DNA from: Oscillospiraceae bacterium
GTDB taxonomy: Bacteria > Bacillota > Clostridia > Oscillospirales > Oscillospiraceae
Assembly: GCA_020025715.1 (NCBI GenBank)
Contig: JAHHRQ010000001.1
Location: 1-64,000 of the forward strand
Length of the DNA stretch: 64,000 nt
Direction: 5' to 3'
Positions 17,104-27,407 of this stretch are shown here, in pieces. Position 1 is the stretch's first letter, and the number at the start of each line of letters is the position of its first letter. The notes beneath the pieces are model-generated. The model was not told where the DNA came from. It worked only from the letters and a program-made list of their open reading frames with translations, and made no database searches. The translations under genes were made by a program, and so were the position numbers.

Positions 17104-17844
17104 ATGGAAGAAAATATTTTAGAAGTAAAGCACCTTTCCAAGGCTTTCGGACAGCATGAGGTTTTAAAGGACATTGACTTCTCCGTAGAAAAGGGAGACG
17201 TTATCAGTATAATCGGCGCATCCGGTTCCGGTAAATCCACCCTTCTGCGCTGCATAAATCTCCTCGAAACCGCTGATTCCGGCGAAATTCTCTACCACGG
17301 TGAAAACGTTCTGGACAGAAAGGTGAAGGCACCTGCTTACAGAGCAAAGGTGGGAATGGTTTTCCAGTCCTTTAACCTCTTTAATAATATGACTGTTCTG
17401 GATAACTGCATTGTAGGTCAGGTTAAGGTCTTGAAGAAAAACAAGGAAGAGGCCAAGCGTGAAGCCATGAAGTTCCTCGAAAAAGTAGGCATGGCACCTT
17501 ACATAAACGCAAAACCCAGACAGCTCTCCGGCGGACAGAAGCAGAGAGTTGCAATCGCAAGAGCAATGGCAATGAACCCTGAGGTTCTGCTTTTCGATGA
17601 GCCTACCTCTGCACTTGACCCTGAAATGGTGGGCGAGGTGCTGAATGTTATGCGCTCCCTTGCTGCAAGCGGTATGACTATGCTGGTTGTTACCCACGAG
17701 ATGGAATTTGCAAGAGACGTAAGCAATAAAGTGGTTTACATGTATAACGGCGTAATCTGCGAGCAGGGCAGCCCTGAAGAAATTTTCGGCGCACCCCGGA
17801 AGCAGGAGACCCGTGACTTTCTTGCAAGATTCAGAAACAACTGA
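17104..17844 (+). CDS. Amino acid ABC transporter ATP-binding protein
   Basis: 246 residues from ATG 17104, preceded by AGAGGT. It contains Walker [10 protein letters not shown] (38-46), the Q-loop in [17 protein letters not shown], signature LSGGQKQR (about 141-148), Walker [15 protein letters not shown] (about 161-174) and the switch His in VVTHEM. This is the GlnQ/HisP-like class that powers polar amino acid import. It completes the riboswitch-controlled importer and is followed by a terminator. Confidence 0.95.
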   Translation: MEENILEVKHLSKAFGQHEVLKDIDFSVEKGDVISIIGASGSGKSTLLRCINLLETADSGEILYHGENVLDRKVKAPAYRAKVGMVFQSFNLFNNMTVLDNCIVGQVKVLKKNKEEAKREAMKFLEKVGMAPYINAKPRQLSGGQKQRVAIARAMAMNPEVLLFDEPTSALDPEMVGEVLNVMRSLAASGMTMLVVTHEMEFARDVSNKVVYMYNGVICEQGSPEEIFGAPRKQETRDFLARFRNN

Positions 17845-17861
17845 ATTATGTTTAATAGAAG

Positions 17862-17909
17862 ACCCTGCGGCATAAATTTCTCACAAGAAATTAAGACCGC
17901 AGGGTTTTT
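17862..17909 (+). terminator. Terminator of the amino acid importer operon
   Basis: ACCCTGCGG (17862-17870) pairs with CCGCAGGGT (17897-17905). An inner AATTTC/GAAATT stem extends it, and TTTTT follows. Confidence 0.9.
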
Positions 17910-18027
17910 GCTTTGTTAGCCGTTTCACTAATAAGTGTTTTGTCAATCTTTGCGTCAAATTTAAACAAAGCGTTCAATTTGCAATGAAGAAAAAAGCGGA
18001 ATTGACATTTTTTAGTGGAAATCCTCT

Positions 18028-18056
18028 TTGCTCTTATGTGAGTAGTGTGATATAAT
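18028..18056 (+). promoter_or_regulatory. Promoter of the TetR-family gene
   Basis: TTGCTC (18028-18033), 17-bp spacer, TATAAT (18051-18056) with an extended TGA before it. Confidence 0.75.
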
Positions 18057-18083
18057 ACAAAACAGAACAGAGGGGGGTTGAAT

Positions 18084-18644
18084 ATGGCTACTTCAACTAA
18101 AGAAGCATTGGGTCATGCTCTTAAACAGATGATGACTGTAAAACCTATCAACAAAATCACTGTTAAAGATCTGGTAGGTATATGCAATGTAAACAGGCAG
18201 ACTTTCTATTACCACTTTGATGATGTATATGATTTGCTGGAGTGGGTTTTTGAAGAGGATGCCAACAGAGTTTTACCTAAGGAAGTCAAGCTTTCCACAT
18301 GGCGTGAAGATGTACAGGCGTTTTTTGATTATCTTCAGGAGAACAAAGCGTTTGCGCTTAACATCTATAATTCAAACAGCAGAAACGGTATGCTGAAATT
18401 TCTGAATGAAAGAATTGAAGGATGTATATGCAGTTTTTCTGCCATTGTTTCCGACGGACGCAATATTGACAGAAAAGACTTTGAGTTTATAGTGGCGCTT
18501 TATTCTAACGCTATTGTAGGTCTCATTGCTCAGTGGCTGGATCTTGGTATGCCCGCTCCGGACGAAGAGACTAAAGACCGCTTTATGAGAGTCCTTGAAA
18601 GCAGCATAGAGAATATTCTGATGCGCTTCCAGCTTAATAAATAA
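18084..18644 (+). CDS. TetR/AcrR-family transcriptional regulator
   Basis: 186 residues from ATG 18084, seven bases after AGGGGGG; a TTG two codons earlier overlaps that site. The N-terminal TetR helix-turn-helix reads KITVKDLVGICNVNRQTFYYHFDDVYDLL (about 25-53). The C-terminal ligand and dimer domain (FFDYLQENKAFALNIYNSNSR, FEFIVALYSNAIVGLIAQWLDLGMP) resembles the DhaS-like TetR C-terminal family. It is a single-gene unit with its own promoter and terminator and no neighbour that would reveal its target. The effector is unknown. Confidence 0.88.
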   Translation: MATSTKEALGHALKQMMTVKPINKITVKDLVGICNVNRQTFYYHFDDVYDLLEWVFEEDANRVLPKEVKLSTWREDVQAFFDYLQENKAFALNIYNSNSRNGMLKFLNERIEGCICSFSAIVSDGRNIDRKDFEFIVALYSNAIVGLIAQWLDLGMPAPDEETKDRFMRVLESSIENILMRFQLNK

Positions 18645-18654
18645 TCTGTATTTT

Positions 18655-18687
18655 AAAGCAGACAGCTAAAATCGGCTGTCTGCTTTT
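18655..18687 (+). terminator. Terminator after the TetR-family gene
   Basis: AAAGCAGACAGC pairs with GGCTGTCTGCTTT (12-bp stem), ending in TTTTT. Confidence 0.9.
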
Positions 18688-18715
18688 TAGCATGTATTTA
18701 TAATGTAGCTTGCTG

Positions 18716-18744
18716 TTGAAAATTGGTGAGAATGAGAGTATAAT
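18716..18744 (+). promoter_or_regulatory. Promoter of ybaK-uvrA
   Basis: TTGAAA (18716-18721), 17-bp spacer, TATAAT (18739-18744). Confidence 0.82.
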
Positions 18745-18774
18745 AAACTGATTATAATAGCCGGAGGATTAGCT

Positions 18775-19257
18775 ATGGCAGAGTTTAAGACAAACGTTAT
18801 GCGTATTTTGGAACAGAAAAAAATCAAATATACACCCCATGAGTACGCCCATGGCGATGAAGCGGTGGACGGTGTTACGGTTGCGGAAATATGCGGACAG
18901 AATCCGGCGCAGGTTTTTAAAACTCTGGTGGCACAGGGAGCAAGCAAGAAAGTCTATGTTTTCGTTATCCCTGTTGCAATGAAGCTGGAGCTTAAGGCGG
19001 CGGCCAAAGCTGTGGGCGAAAAGTCCATTGCTATGGTACATGTTAATGAAATAAATGCACTTACCGGATATATTCGCGGCGGGTGCTCTCCAATAGGAAT
19101 GAAGAAAAGGTATACAACCACCTACCATGACAGCATAACAGAACAGGAAACTGTTATGGTGAGTGCCGGAAAAATTGGGTATCAGGTTGAACTTTCCCCC
19201 GATGATCTTATTAAACTTACCGGAGGAAAAACAGCCAATATAGCTTCGGAGGAATAA
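18775..19257 (+). CDS. ybaK: Cys-tRNA(Pro)/Cys-tRNA(Cys) deacylase, YbaK type
   Basis: 160 residues of the YbaK/EbsC fold: [15 protein letters not shown] at the N-terminus, then [59 protein letters not shown] and the C-terminal [17 protein letters not shown]. The conserved Lys in VFKTLV and the GxxSPxG loop fit YbaK, which hydrolyses Cys wrongly attached to tRNA-Pro. It has a strong promoter and GGAGG before the ATG. uvrA begins 10 bp downstream. A more distant family member occurs at 54022. Confidence 0.92.
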   Translation: MAEFKTNVMRILEQKKIKYTPHEYAHGDEAVDGVTVAEICGQNPAQVFKTLVAQGASKKVYVFVIPVAMKLELKAAAKAVGEKSIAMVHVNEINALTGYIRGGCSPIGMKKRYTTTYHDSITEQETVMVSAGKIGYQVELSPDDLIKLTGGKTANIASEE

Positions 19258-19267
19258 AAGCTTATAT

Positions 19268-22090
19268 ATGCAAAACAGCATTTCGATAAAAGGTGCAAGA
19301 GAAAATAACCTTAAAAATATTGATCTGGAATTTCCCAGGGATAAGCTGGTAGTGTTTACCGGCCTTTCCGGCAGCGGCAAATCCAGCCTGGCCTTCGACA
19401 CTATTTATGCAGAAGGACAGCGCAGATATGTAGAGAGCCTCAGCTCCTACGCCAGAATGTTTCTGGGACAGATGGATAAACCGGATGTGGACTATATAGA
19501 GGGTCTTTCTCCTGCAATATCCATTGACCAGAAAACAACTTCAAAAAACCCCCGTTCCACAATAGGAACAGTTACGGAAATTTATGACTACCTCAGACTT
19601 CTCTGGGCCAGAGTGGGCGTACCTCACTGTCCAAAGTGCGGAAAAGAGATTAAGCAGCAGAGTATAGACCAGATAGTTGACAGAATTATGGAGCTGCCCG
19701 AAAAAACCAGAATTCAGATTCTGGCGCCGGTTGTAAGAGGCCGCAAGGGCGAGCATGTAAAGGTATTTGAAGACGCTAAGAAATCCGGCTATGTGAGAGT
19801 TAAGGCCGACGGTATTGTGTACGATCTTTCCGAGGAAATAAAGCTTGAAAAGAACAAGAAGCACAATATTGAAATTGTGGTGGACAGACTTGTAATTAAG
19901 CCCGACATTGAGCGCAGACTTACCGACTCTGCCGAAACCGCTCTGGCGCTTTCCGGAGGCATACTGTATGTTGACCTTGTTTCCGAGGATAAGCAGCTTG
20001 TTTTTTCACAGAACTACGCCTGCGACGACTGCGGAATTTCCATAGAAGAGCTGACCCCCAGACTCTTTTCTTTCAACAGCCCTCAGGGCGCATGTCCCAC
20101 CTGTACAGGTCTCGGTATGCAGATGCGTGTTGACCCTGAGCTTATTATCCCCAATCCTGAGCTGAGCATAATGGACGGCGCTATAAGCGCATCCGGCTGG
20201 AGCAATGTGAGGGGAGACACCATTTCAAAAATGTATTTCGATGCCCTTGCAAAGAAATACAACTTTAAGCTGACAGACCCTGTGAAAAATCTCTCTAAAG
20301 AGGCCGTTGATGCCATCCTTTATGGTACAAAGGGTGAGCCTTTACAGCTCAAATATGAGAAAAACGAAGGCTACGGCGTTATTAAGAGAGAGTTTGAGGG
20401 TATAGTCAATAATCTTGAACGCCGTTATAAAGAGACTCAGAGCCCTGCAATGAGGGCGGAAATTGAAGACTGCATGTCCAAAATCCCCTGCCATGACTGC
20501 GGAGGAAAGAGACTTAAAAAGTCTGCTTTGGCGGTTACTGTGGGCGGCATGAATATTGCCAAGTTTACGGAGCTTTCCGTTACGAAGGCAATAGAATTTA
20601 TGGATAATCTTGAGCTCAGCGAAAAAGACATGATAATCGCAGAGCGTATTATAAAGGAAATTAAGTCCAGACTCAGCTTCCTGCAAAGCGTAGGACTCGG
20701 ATACCTTACCCTTTCCAGAAGCGCGGCTACTCTCTCCGGCGGTGAGAGCCAGAGAATCCGTCTTGCAACTCAGATAGGTTCAAGCCTTATGGGTGTTCTG
20801 TATATTCTGGATGAGCCCAGCATAGGCCTGCACCAGAGGGACAATGCAAGACTTATTGAAACCCTGAAACGGCTCCGCGACTTAGGCAACACCCTTGTAG
20901 TGGTAGAGCATGACGAGGACACCATAAGAGCCGCAGACTTTGTGGTGGATATTGGCCCGGGAGCGGGCGTAAAAGGCGGAGAGCTTGTGTGCGCAGGCAG
21001 TGTTGAGGATATATGTAACTGCGAAGAATCAATTACAGGCCAGTACCTCAGCGGAAAGAAGAAAATCCCGGTGCCTGAAAAGCGCCGCGAGGGCAACGGA
21101 AAGCGCCTTCTTATTAAGAATGCTCAGGAAAACAACCTTAAGGGTATAGACGTTGAAATCCCTCTTGGCAAGCTTGTGTGCGTTACCGGCGTTTCCGGCA
21201 GCGGTAAATCTTCCCTTATAAATGAGATACTTTATAAGACACTTGCTGCTGAAAAGAACAGAGTGAAGGTACGACCGGGAAAATCTGACGGTATTGAGGG
21301 TCTTGAGAATATAGACAAGGTTATATGCCTTGACCAGAGCCCTATCGGCAGAACTCCCCGTTCAAACCCCGCCACCTATACAGGCGTTTTCAATGATATA
21401 AGAGAGCTTTTTGCCTCTACTAAGGATGCAAAGCTCCGAGGCTATAATCAGGGCAGATTTTCCTTTAACGTCCGGGGCGGACGCTGCGAAGCCTGCTCAG
21501 GTGACGGCCTTGTGAAGATAGAAATGCACTTTCTCCCTGATGTTTACGTCCCGTGTGACGTGTGCGGCGGAAAGCGCTATAACAGAGAAACTTTGCAGGT
21601 TAAGTACAAGGGCAAAAATATTGCCGAGGTACTGGAAATGACAGTGGAAGAGGCTTGCTCTTTCTTTGCAAATCAGCCTAAAATAATAAAGAAACTGCAA
21701 ACTCTTTATGATGTGGGTCTTGGATATGTGCGTCTGGGCCAGTCAAGCACCACTCTTTCCGGCGGCGAAGCACAGAGAGTGAAGCTTGCAACCGAGCTTT
21801 CAAAGCGCAGTACCGGAAACACGGTGTATGTTCTGGATGAGCCGACTACCGGGCTTCATGTGGCAGACGTACACAGACTCATAGATATATTAAACCGCTT
21901 TGTCGATGCCGGAAATACGGTGGTAGTTATAGAGCATAATCTGGACGTTATAAAAGTAGCGGACCATATTATCGACCTCGGACCGGAAGGCGGAGACGAA
22001 GGTGGAGAGCTGGTGTTTGCCGGCACTCCCGAGGACTGCACCAAGTGCGAAAGAAGCTACACGGGCCAGTTCTTAAAACCCCTGCTGTAA
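19268..22090 (+). CDS. uvrA: Excinuclease ABC subunit A (UvrA)
   Basis: 940 residues, the normal length. There are two ABC ATPase modules: Walker [10 protein letters not shown] (32-40) and GVSGSGKSS (about 641-649), signatures [15 protein letters not shown] and [15 protein letters not shown], and Walker [10 protein letters not shown] and LDEPTTGLH. Zinc-binding CxxC pairs are visible (CPKCGKE; CDDCGIS with [16 protein letters not shown] with CDVCGGKRY). UvrA scans for bulky lesions and delivers UvrB. The gene is probably co-transcribed with ybaK; recD2 follows after 30 bp, making a DNA-repair block. Confidence 0.98.
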   Translation: MQNSISIKGARENNLKNIDLEFPRDKLVVFTGLSGSGKSSLAFDTIYAEGQRRYVESLSSYARMFLGQMDKPDVDYIEGLSPAISIDQKTTSKNPRSTIGTVTEIYDYLRLLWARVGVPHCPKCGKEIKQQSIDQIVDRIMELPEKTRIQILAPVVRGRKGEHVKVFEDAKKSGYVRVKADGIVYDLSEEIKLEKNKKHNIEIVVDRLVIKPDIERRLTDSAETALALSGGILYVDLVSEDKQLVFSQNYACDDCGISIEELTPRLFSFNSPQGACPTCTGLGMQMRVDPELIIPNPELSIMDGAISASGWSNVRGDTISKMYFDALAKKYNFKLTDPVKNLSKEAVDAILYGTKGEPLQLKYEKNEGYGVIKREFEGIVNNLERRYKETQSPAMRAEIEDCMSKIPCHDCGGKRLKKSALAVTVGGMNIAKFTELSVTKAIEFMDNLELSEKDMIIAERIIKEIKSRLSFLQSVGLGYLTLSRSAATLSGGESQRIRLATQIGSSLMGVLYILDEPSIGLHQRDNARLIETLKRLRDLGNTLVVVEHDEDTIRAADFVVDIGPGAGVKGGELVCAGSVEDICNCEESITGQYLSGKKKIPVPEKRREGNGKRLLIKNAQENNLKGIDVEIPLGKLVCVTGVSGSGKSSLINEILYKTLAAEKNRVKVRPGKSDGIEGLENIDKVICLDQSPIGRTPRSNPATYTGVFNDIRELFASTKDAKLRGYNQGRFSFNVRGGRCEACSGDGLVKIEMHFLPDVYVPCDVCGGKRYNRETLQVKYKGKNIAEVLEMTVEEACSFFANQPKIIKKLQTLYDVGLGYVRLGQSSTTLSGGEAQRVKLATELSKRSTGNTVYVLDEPTTGLHVADVHRLIDILNRFVDAGNTVVVIEHNLDVIKVADHIIDLGPEGGDEGGELVFAGTPEDCTKCERSYTGQFLKPLL

Positions 22091-22120
22091 AGAAAATGAT
22101 GTGAAACGGAGAAAACAGGA

Positions 22121-24343
22121 ATGGAACAGGAAATTGAATTTATTGAATTGACGGGTACTGTGGACTCTGTTATCTATAAGAACGAGGAGAACGGTTATAC
22201 CGTTCTCCGTCTTTGTGACGAAAACGGCCAGCTTCAGACGGTGGTTGGATATTTCCCTTACATAAGCCCCGGCGAGAGCATGATTGTAAGCGGAAACTGG
22301 AAAACTCACAGTGTCCACGGACGGCAGTTTTCGGCGGAATTTGCCCAGCGCCTTATGCCTACCGGCAAAAAGGCAATATATGAATATCTGGCAGGCGGCT
22401 CTATTAAGGGCGTCGGCCCTGCAACTGCGGCTATGATTGTTGACCGCTTCGGGGACAGAAGTCTTGATGTTCTTGAAAGCTCTCCGGAGGAGCTTTGCAA
22501 AATAAAGGGCATAAGCCTGCAAAAGGCAAAGCAGATGTCAAAGAGCTTTAACCAGCAGGCAGGTGTAAGACGGCTTATGGAATTTATCTGCTCCTTCGCC
22601 CTGAGACCTGTCCTTGCAATGCGCATGTATAAATATTACGGCAGCGGAGCTATTGATGTGCTGCGGGCAAACCCTTATATAATTTCCGCCGCTCACATAG
22701 GCGGCAGCTTTGCGGAGGCTGACAAGCTGGCTCTTGAAATGGGCTTTGACAGTTTCAGCCCCAGCAGAATTGATGCGGCGGTACTGTTTGAATTAAAGTA
22801 TAATACCGGAAACGGACACTGCTTTATACCGAGAGAAAAGCTTGCCGCAGCAACAGCCCAGCTTATAGGCGTGGATGATGAAACCGCTTATGAGAGCATC
22901 GACAGATTGGTTGCATCGGGACAGCTTGTCATGGAAGAAATAGGCGGCTGCAATGCCTGCTATCTGCCTGAACTTTATGAGGCGGAAAAGGATGCAGCGG
23001 AGCGCATTTCACATATGTGCATGAATAAAATGACAGAAAATGTGGATGTGGACAGGCTTATTTCAGACCTTGAAGAGCGGCAGCATATACACTATGCCGA
23101 AAGGCAGAAAGAAACTCTGCGTCTGGCGCTTGAAAATCAGATTGTAGTAATAACCGGCGGCCCGGGTACAGGTAAAACAACGGCTATTCGGGCAATTATT
23201 GAGATGTTCGGCAGGCTGAAAATTAAAACTCTCCTTGCCGCCCCTACCGGAAGAGCTGCAAAACGCATGAGCGAGCTTTCCGGAAAAGATGCCTCGACTG
23301 TACATAGAATGTTAGAAGCCAAATTTGATGAGGACGGGGAAAGACTGATCTTCACCAAAAATGAGGATGACCAGTTAGACTGCGGCGCGGTTATTCTGGA
23401 CGAGTGTTCCATGGTGGACATTTCACTAATGGATGCGCTGTTAAAGGCCATGCCGGTGGATGCAAGACTTGTTATGGTGGGCGACGCTGACCAGCTCCCC
23501 TCGGTAGGCCCCGGAAAGGTTTTTTCCGCTGTAATCCGCAGCGGCGTTGTGCCGACTGTACGGCTGACCGAAATTTTCCGCCAGAATGAGGGAAGCAAAA
23601 TAGTCCGCAATGCTCATATGATAAACAGGGGAGAGCATCCGGATCTGTCTGAAAATAAGGGAGACTTTTTCCGTCTTAGACGGCTTGAAGCAGGAAGTGC
23701 AGTGGATACAATTCTTGAACTTTGCACTCAGCGCCTTCCTTTAAAAATGCACATTCCCTCCGAAGATATTCAGGTTTTATCACCGGGCAGAAAAGGTGAG
23801 CTTGGAACAATAAACCTTAATAAGCGGCTTCAGGAAGTTTTAAATCCTCCTGCGAAGGAGAAAAAAGAAAAGCTCTTCGGTGATTTTGTTTTCCGCGAGG
23901 GAGACAGAATTATGCAGATTCGCAATAACTACGATATAATGTGGGAGAGCGAGGATGGCAGAGAGAGCGGCAGCGGTATTTTTAACGGCGATATAGGCGT
24001 TATAAAGGCCATAGATAAAGAAACCGAAACCATGAAGCTGGATTTTGACGGAAAGATTGCCACATACGGCTTTGAGCTTTTAACGGAGCTTGAACACGCA
24101 TGGGCGATGACCGTACATAAATCTCAGGGCAGCGAGTACAGGGCTGTAATTCTTGCCTTAAACCCCGGCTCACAGCTGCTGATGACAAGGGGAGTTCTTT
24201 ATACTGCCGTCACCAGAGCGAAAGAGCTTTTAATTCTGGTTGGCGATGACAGAACGGCATATCAGATGATAGATAACTACCGCGTCTCAAACCGCTATTC
24301 GGCACTGAGACTGAGGATTAAAAAACTCTGCGGTGCGGAATAA
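22121..24343 (+). CDS. recD2: RecD2-type ATP-dependent DNA helicase
   Basis: 740 residues. An OB-like N-terminus (ELTGTVDSVIYKNEENGYTVL) and helix-hairpin-helix region (GGSIKGVGPATAAMIVDRFG, then LCKIKGISLQKAKQM) precede a superfamily-1 helicase core: Walker A GGPGTGKTTAI (about 346), AAPTGRAAKRM, Walker B VILDECSMVD, GDADQLPSVGPG, motif V/VI TVHKSQGSEYRAV and YTAVTRAKELL. The extended N-terminus marks the RecBCD-independent RecD2 class, a 5'-3' helicase linked to replication-fork and mismatch repair in Bacillus and Deinococcus. Its TAA overlaps the comFC ATG by 1 bp. Confidence 0.95.
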   Translation: MEQEIEFIELTGTVDSVIYKNEENGYTVLRLCDENGQLQTVVGYFPYISPGESMIVSGNWKTHSVHGRQFSAEFAQRLMPTGKKAIYEYLAGGSIKGVGPATAAMIVDRFGDRSLDVLESSPEELCKIKGISLQKAKQMSKSFNQQAGVRRLMEFICSFALRPVLAMRMYKYYGSGAIDVLRANPYIISAAHIGGSFAEADKLALEMGFDSFSPSRIDAAVLFELKYNTGNGHCFIPREKLAAATAQLIGVDDETAYESIDRLVASGQLVMEEIGGCNACYLPELYEAEKDAAERISHMCMNKMTENVDVDRLISDLEERQHIHYAERQKETLRLALENQIVVITGGPGTGKTTAIRAIIEMFGRLKIKTLLAAPTGRAAKRMSELSGKDASTVHRMLEAKFDEDGERLIFTKNEDDQLDCGAVILDECSMVDISLMDALLKAMPVDARLVMVGDADQLPSVGPGKVFSAVIRSGVVPTVRLTEIFRQNEGSKIVRNAHMINRGEHPDLSENKGDFFRLRRLEAGSAVDTILELCTQRLPLKMHIPSEDIQVLSPGRKGELGTINLNKRLQEVLNPPAKEKKEKLFGDFVFREGDRIMQIRNNYDIMWESEDGRESGSGIFNGDIGVIKAIDKETETMKLDFDGKIATYGFELLTELEHAWAMTVHKSQGSEYRAVILALNPGSQLLMTRGVLYTAVTRAKELLILVGDDRTAYQMIDNYRVSNRYSALRLRIKKLCGAE

Positions 24344-24993
24344 TGAAATTATCGGATTACGTTCTGGAACTTTTATATCCCACCCGCTGCGCATTCTGCC
24401 ATAAATTTACGCAGCACGGCGAAAAGGTCTGCGAAAAATGCCGCCGTGAACTGCCTGTGAGAAAAGACCCGGAGCTTAATATAAAGATTCCCCATATAAG
24501 CAGAACGGTTTGTCCCTTTTATTACGAAAACTATGTGAGAGACTCTCTTTTACGCTATAAATTTAACGGATTAAGGGGCTATGCGCAAATTTATGGTGAA
24601 TTTCTTGCAAAATCTATTGACGAAACCGGAATTTCCTGCGATATTATTACTTGGGTACCTCTGAGTAAAAAGCGTTTTCGTCAGCGAGGGTACGATCAGG
24701 CAAGGCTGATTGCCGAAGATGTGGCTCTGCGCTTGGGTAAAGACTGCGTAAAGCTCATTGAAAAAACAGTAGATAACCCGGCTCAGTCCGGAACAGGTAA
24801 CGCCGAAAAGCGTAAAGCAAATGTAAAAGGCGTTTACAGGGCTTTAAAGCCGGAAGTCATAAAAGGAAAGCGAATACTTATCATAGATGATATAATTACC
24901 ACCGGAGCCACCATTTCGGAATGTGCCGGAATTCTTCGCAAATGCGGAGCAGTTGAAGTTCTTGCGGGAACTGTGGCAGGCGGAAAAAACTAA
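24343..24993 (+). CDS. comFC: ComF-family phosphoribosyltransferase-like protein
   Basis: 216 residues. An N-terminal zinc ribbon (CAFCHKFTQHGEKVCEKCRR, two CxxC pairs) is followed by a phosphoribosyltransferase fold with the 13-residue PRPP motif ILIIDDIITTGAT near residues 178-190 and the upstream SKKRFRQRGYDQA. ComFC is needed for DNA uptake in Bacillus and may deliver ssDNA inside the cell. No comFA is adjacent, so competence is not implied. It is fused translationally (TAATG) to recD2, which suggests a DNA-metabolism role. Confidence 0.9.
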   Translation: MKLSDYVLELLYPTRCAFCHKFTQHGEKVCEKCRRELPVRKDPELNIKIPHISRTVCPFYYENYVRDSLLRYKFNGLRGYAQIYGEFLAKSIDETGISCDIITWVPLSKKRFRQRGYDQARLIAEDVALRLGKDCVKLIEKTVDNPAQSGTGNAEKRKANVKGVYRALKPEVIKGKRILIIDDIITTGATISECAGILRKCGAVEVLAGTVAGGKN

Positions 24994-25019
24994 GGAAAGA
25001 TTTTTTGAGGTGAACAGAT

Positions 25020-26051
25020 ATGCTCTTAGTTGAGAGAGATATAGCGGTTGATATGGGTACTGCCTCCACCATGCTTTTTGAGCAGGGTAAAGGCGTTGTC
25101 ACAAGAGAACCCACCGTAGTGGCCGTGGATAAATTCAGCGGTAAGATTTTAAAGGTAGGTCAGGATGCTCAGAAGATGCTGGGCCGCACTCCTGCCAATA
25201 TCGTAGACATACACCCTATCAGAAGCGGCGTTATCTCCGACTATGAGATAGCAGCTCAGATGCTCAGAGAGCTTGTAAGCAGAATTACTTCTTTCAGCTT
25301 CTTTAAACCCCGTATACTCTGCTGCGTTCCCAGCAGCATTACCGGTGTTGAGGAAAGAGCTGTGATTGACGCTGCAATCGAGGCAGGCGCAAGAAAGGTT
25401 TATCTCCTTGAAACTGCCGTTGCCACCGCTCTCGGCGCAGGCGTTGATATATCCAAGCCCGACGGACATATGATAATTGACATCGGCGGCGGTACAACTG
25501 ATGTTGCCGTTGTTTCCGCAGGCGGCGTTGTTGAGTGCGAATCCGTTAAGGTGGCAGGCGTAAGCTTTGACGAGGCAATAGTTAAGTATATCCGCAATAA
25601 ATATAATATGCTGGTGGGTCTCTCCGCCGCTGAGGAGCTTAAGAGAAATATAGGCTGCATTATTCAGCGCCCAGATATAGGCGTTGAGGAAATCAAGGGC
25701 AGAAACCTTGCAAACGGTCTGCCTAAGACAGTTGAGATTAGTGCAAACGAGCTGATTGAAGCTTTCGTTGAGCCTATGAACTATATTCTTGAGGCTATCC
25801 ATACAGTGCTTGAGAAAACTCCTCCTCAGTTAATCGGAGATCTGGACAAAAACGGAATTATTATGTCCGGCGGCGGCAGCCTTATTTACGGCATCGACAG
25901 GTTGATTGAGCGCAGCACGGGAATCAGAACCGTTGTTGTAGATGACGCAGTTTCCTGCGCCGCCTACGGAGCGGGTAAGATGCTCAAGTACCTTGACGAT
26001 ATGCAGGACGGAATGATGAACTTTTACAGAAAAAGACAACTTAAAGCTTGA
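25020..26051 (+). CDS. mreB: MreB-family actin-like rod-shape protein
   Basis: 343 residues. The actin-fold motifs are present: phosphate-1 DMGTAST (family usual DLGTANT), connect-1 near HPIRSGVISDYE, phosphate-2 MIIDIGGGTTDVAVVSAGG and adenosine motif IIMSGGGSLIYGIDRL. MreB forms membrane-bound filaments that guide lateral cell-wall synthesis. There is no mreC or mreD in the vicinity, so this may be an Mbl/MreBH-like paralogue with its partners elsewhere. RBS GAGGTG sits correctly. It is 26 bp after comFC and 13 bp before ispD. Confidence 0.93.
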   Translation: MLLVERDIAVDMGTASTMLFEQGKGVVTREPTVVAVDKFSGKILKVGQDAQKMLGRTPANIVDIHPIRSGVISDYEIAAQMLRELVSRITSFSFFKPRILCCVPSSITGVEERAVIDAAIEAGARKVYLLETAVATALGAGVDISKPDGHMIIDIGGGTTDVAVVSAGGVVECESVKVAGVSFDEAIVKYIRNKYNMLVGLSAAEELKRNIGCIIQRPDIGVEEIKGRNLANGLPKTVEISANELIEAFVEPMNYILEAIHTVLEKTPPQLIGDLDKNGIIMSGGGSLIYGIDRLIERSTGIRTVVVDDAVSCAAYGAGKMLKYLDDMQDGMMNFYRKRQLKA

Positions 26052-26064
26052 GAGGGGAATGATT

Positions 26065-26793
26065 ATGGGCTTAAGTAAACTGTTTAAGAAGAAAGACGAA
26101 ACTCCCCACTGCTCAGCGGTTATAGTTGCCGCAGGCAACTCAAAACGTATGGGCAGCGACAAGATTATGGCAAATTTAGGCGGTATGCCGGTGCTTGCCA
26201 GAACTCTTACGGCTTTCCAGAAGTCAAACCTTGTAGATGAAATCGTAGTGGTTACAAGGGGCGACAGGATTGAAGAAATAGCCGAGGCATGCAAAAAGTT
26301 CGAGCTCACAAAGGTTGCAAAGGTAGTTTGCGGCGGAGCCACCAGAATGGAATCTGCCCTTGCCGGTGTGTCTGAGATTAACCCCAAGGCAAAGCTTGTT
26401 GCAATCCATGACGGCGCAAGACCTCTTGTTACAGACCTTATAATTAAACGTACAGTATATGCAGCACAGGAATTCCTTTCTGCTGTTCCCGTTCTTAAAA
26501 TTACCGATACTCTCAAAAAACTGGATGAAAACGGCATTGTTATTGATGCAGTTGACAGAGACAGCGTTGTGAGAGTGCAGACTCCTCAGGTTTTCAGCTC
26601 TGAGCTTATAAAAGGCGCCCTTACTAAGGCTGTCACAGATAATCTCCCCCTTACCGATGACTGCTCCGCAATGGAGATGATGGGCGTAAAAACTCATACC
26701 GTCACCGGCGACGAGGATAATATTAAGCTCACAACTCCCAGAGATTTCTTTATGGCAGAGGCTATACTGAGAAACAGGGGTGAGCTGAATTGA
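26065..26793 (+). CDS. ispD: 2-C-methyl-D-erythritol 4-phosphate cytidylyltransferase (IspD)
   Basis: 242 residues from ATG 26065, seven bases after AGGGG; an ATG two codons earlier overlaps the spacer. The nucleotidyl-transferase signature [27 protein letters not shown] is at about 17-43, followed by [26 protein letters not shown] and [10 protein letters not shown] with [19 protein letters not shown] end residues. It carries out the third step of the MEP isoprenoid pathway, joining MEP to CMP. Next to ispF, which acts two steps later; ispE is not here. The two genes overlap (TTGA). Confidence 0.96.
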   Translation: MGLSKLFKKKDETPHCSAVIVAAGNSKRMGSDKIMANLGGMPVLARTLTAFQKSNLVDEIVVVTRGDRIEEIAEACKKFELTKVAKVVCGGATRMESALAGVSEINPKAKLVAIHDGARPLVTDLIIKRTVYAAQEFLSAVPVLKITDTLKKLDENGIVIDAVDRDSVVRVQTPQVFSSELIKGALTKAVTDNLPLTDDCSAMEMMGVKTHTVTGDEDNIKLTTPRDFFMAEAILRNRGELN

Positions 26794-27269
26794 GAATAGG
26801 CCACGGATACGATGTTCATAAGCTGGTAGAGGACAGAAAGCTGATACTGGGTGGTATTGAAATTCCTTACGAAAAGGGACTTCTGGGCCACTCTGACGCA
26901 GATGTTCTTACCCATGCTCTTATGGATGCACTTCTCGGCGCAGCGGCTTTAGGTGACATCGGAAAGCTTTTCCCCGATAATGACCCTGCGTACAGCGGTG
27001 CCGACAGTATAGAACTGCTTAAAAAGGTATATGCAGTTGTGCGTGAAAACGGCTATGAGCTGTGCAATGCAGACTGCACCGTTATAGCACAGCGCCCCAA
27101 ACTTTCTCCCTATATTTCCCAGATGAGGGAGAGAATTGCCGACGCTATGGGAGTAAGCCTTGGCGACATCAGCGTAAAAGCTACCACCGAGGAAAAAATG
27201 GGCTTTACCGGCGAGGGCAGAGGCATTGCCGCCCATGCAGTTGTGCTGATTGAAAAACTTAATAAATGA
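26790..27269 (+). CDS. ispF: 2-C-methyl-D-erythritol 2,4-cyclodiphosphate synthase (IspF)
   Basis: 159 residues, TTG start overlapping the ispD stop. Metal ligands are present: GHGYDVH (Asp and His), [21 protein letters not shown] with the ligand His, [12 protein letters not shown], and the C-terminal [22 protein letters not shown]. IspF cyclises CDP-ME 2-phosphate to MEcPP in the cytosol. It ends the recD2-comFC-mreB-ispD-ispF run; a terminator follows. Confidence 0.97.
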   Translation: MRIGHGYDVHKLVEDRKLILGGIEIPYEKGLLGHSDADVLTHALMDALLGAAALGDIGKLFPDNDPAYSGADSIELLKKVYAVVRENGYELCNADCTVIAQRPKLSPYISQMRERIADAMGVSLGDISVKATTEEKMGFTGEGRGIAAHAVVLIEKLNK

Positions 27270-27331
27270 CCTTAAAGAACTTACGGCATAGAATATAGTA
27301 TGTCTGTGTCGTAAGCGGAAAGAAATTAAAA

Positions 27332-27366
27332 CTCCGCAGGACATGGACGTTCTGCGGAGCTTTTTT
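27332..27366 (+). terminator. Terminator after ispF
   Basis: CTCCGCAG (27332-27339) pairs with CTGCGGAG (27352-27359), followed by CTTTTTT. A weaker CTTACG/CGTAAG inverted repeat lies just upstream, near 27279-27315. Confidence 0.88.
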
Positions 27367-27407
27367 ATTTGAATAATTTAGCCATTTAGGGCTGATTGGA
27401 GCAATAT

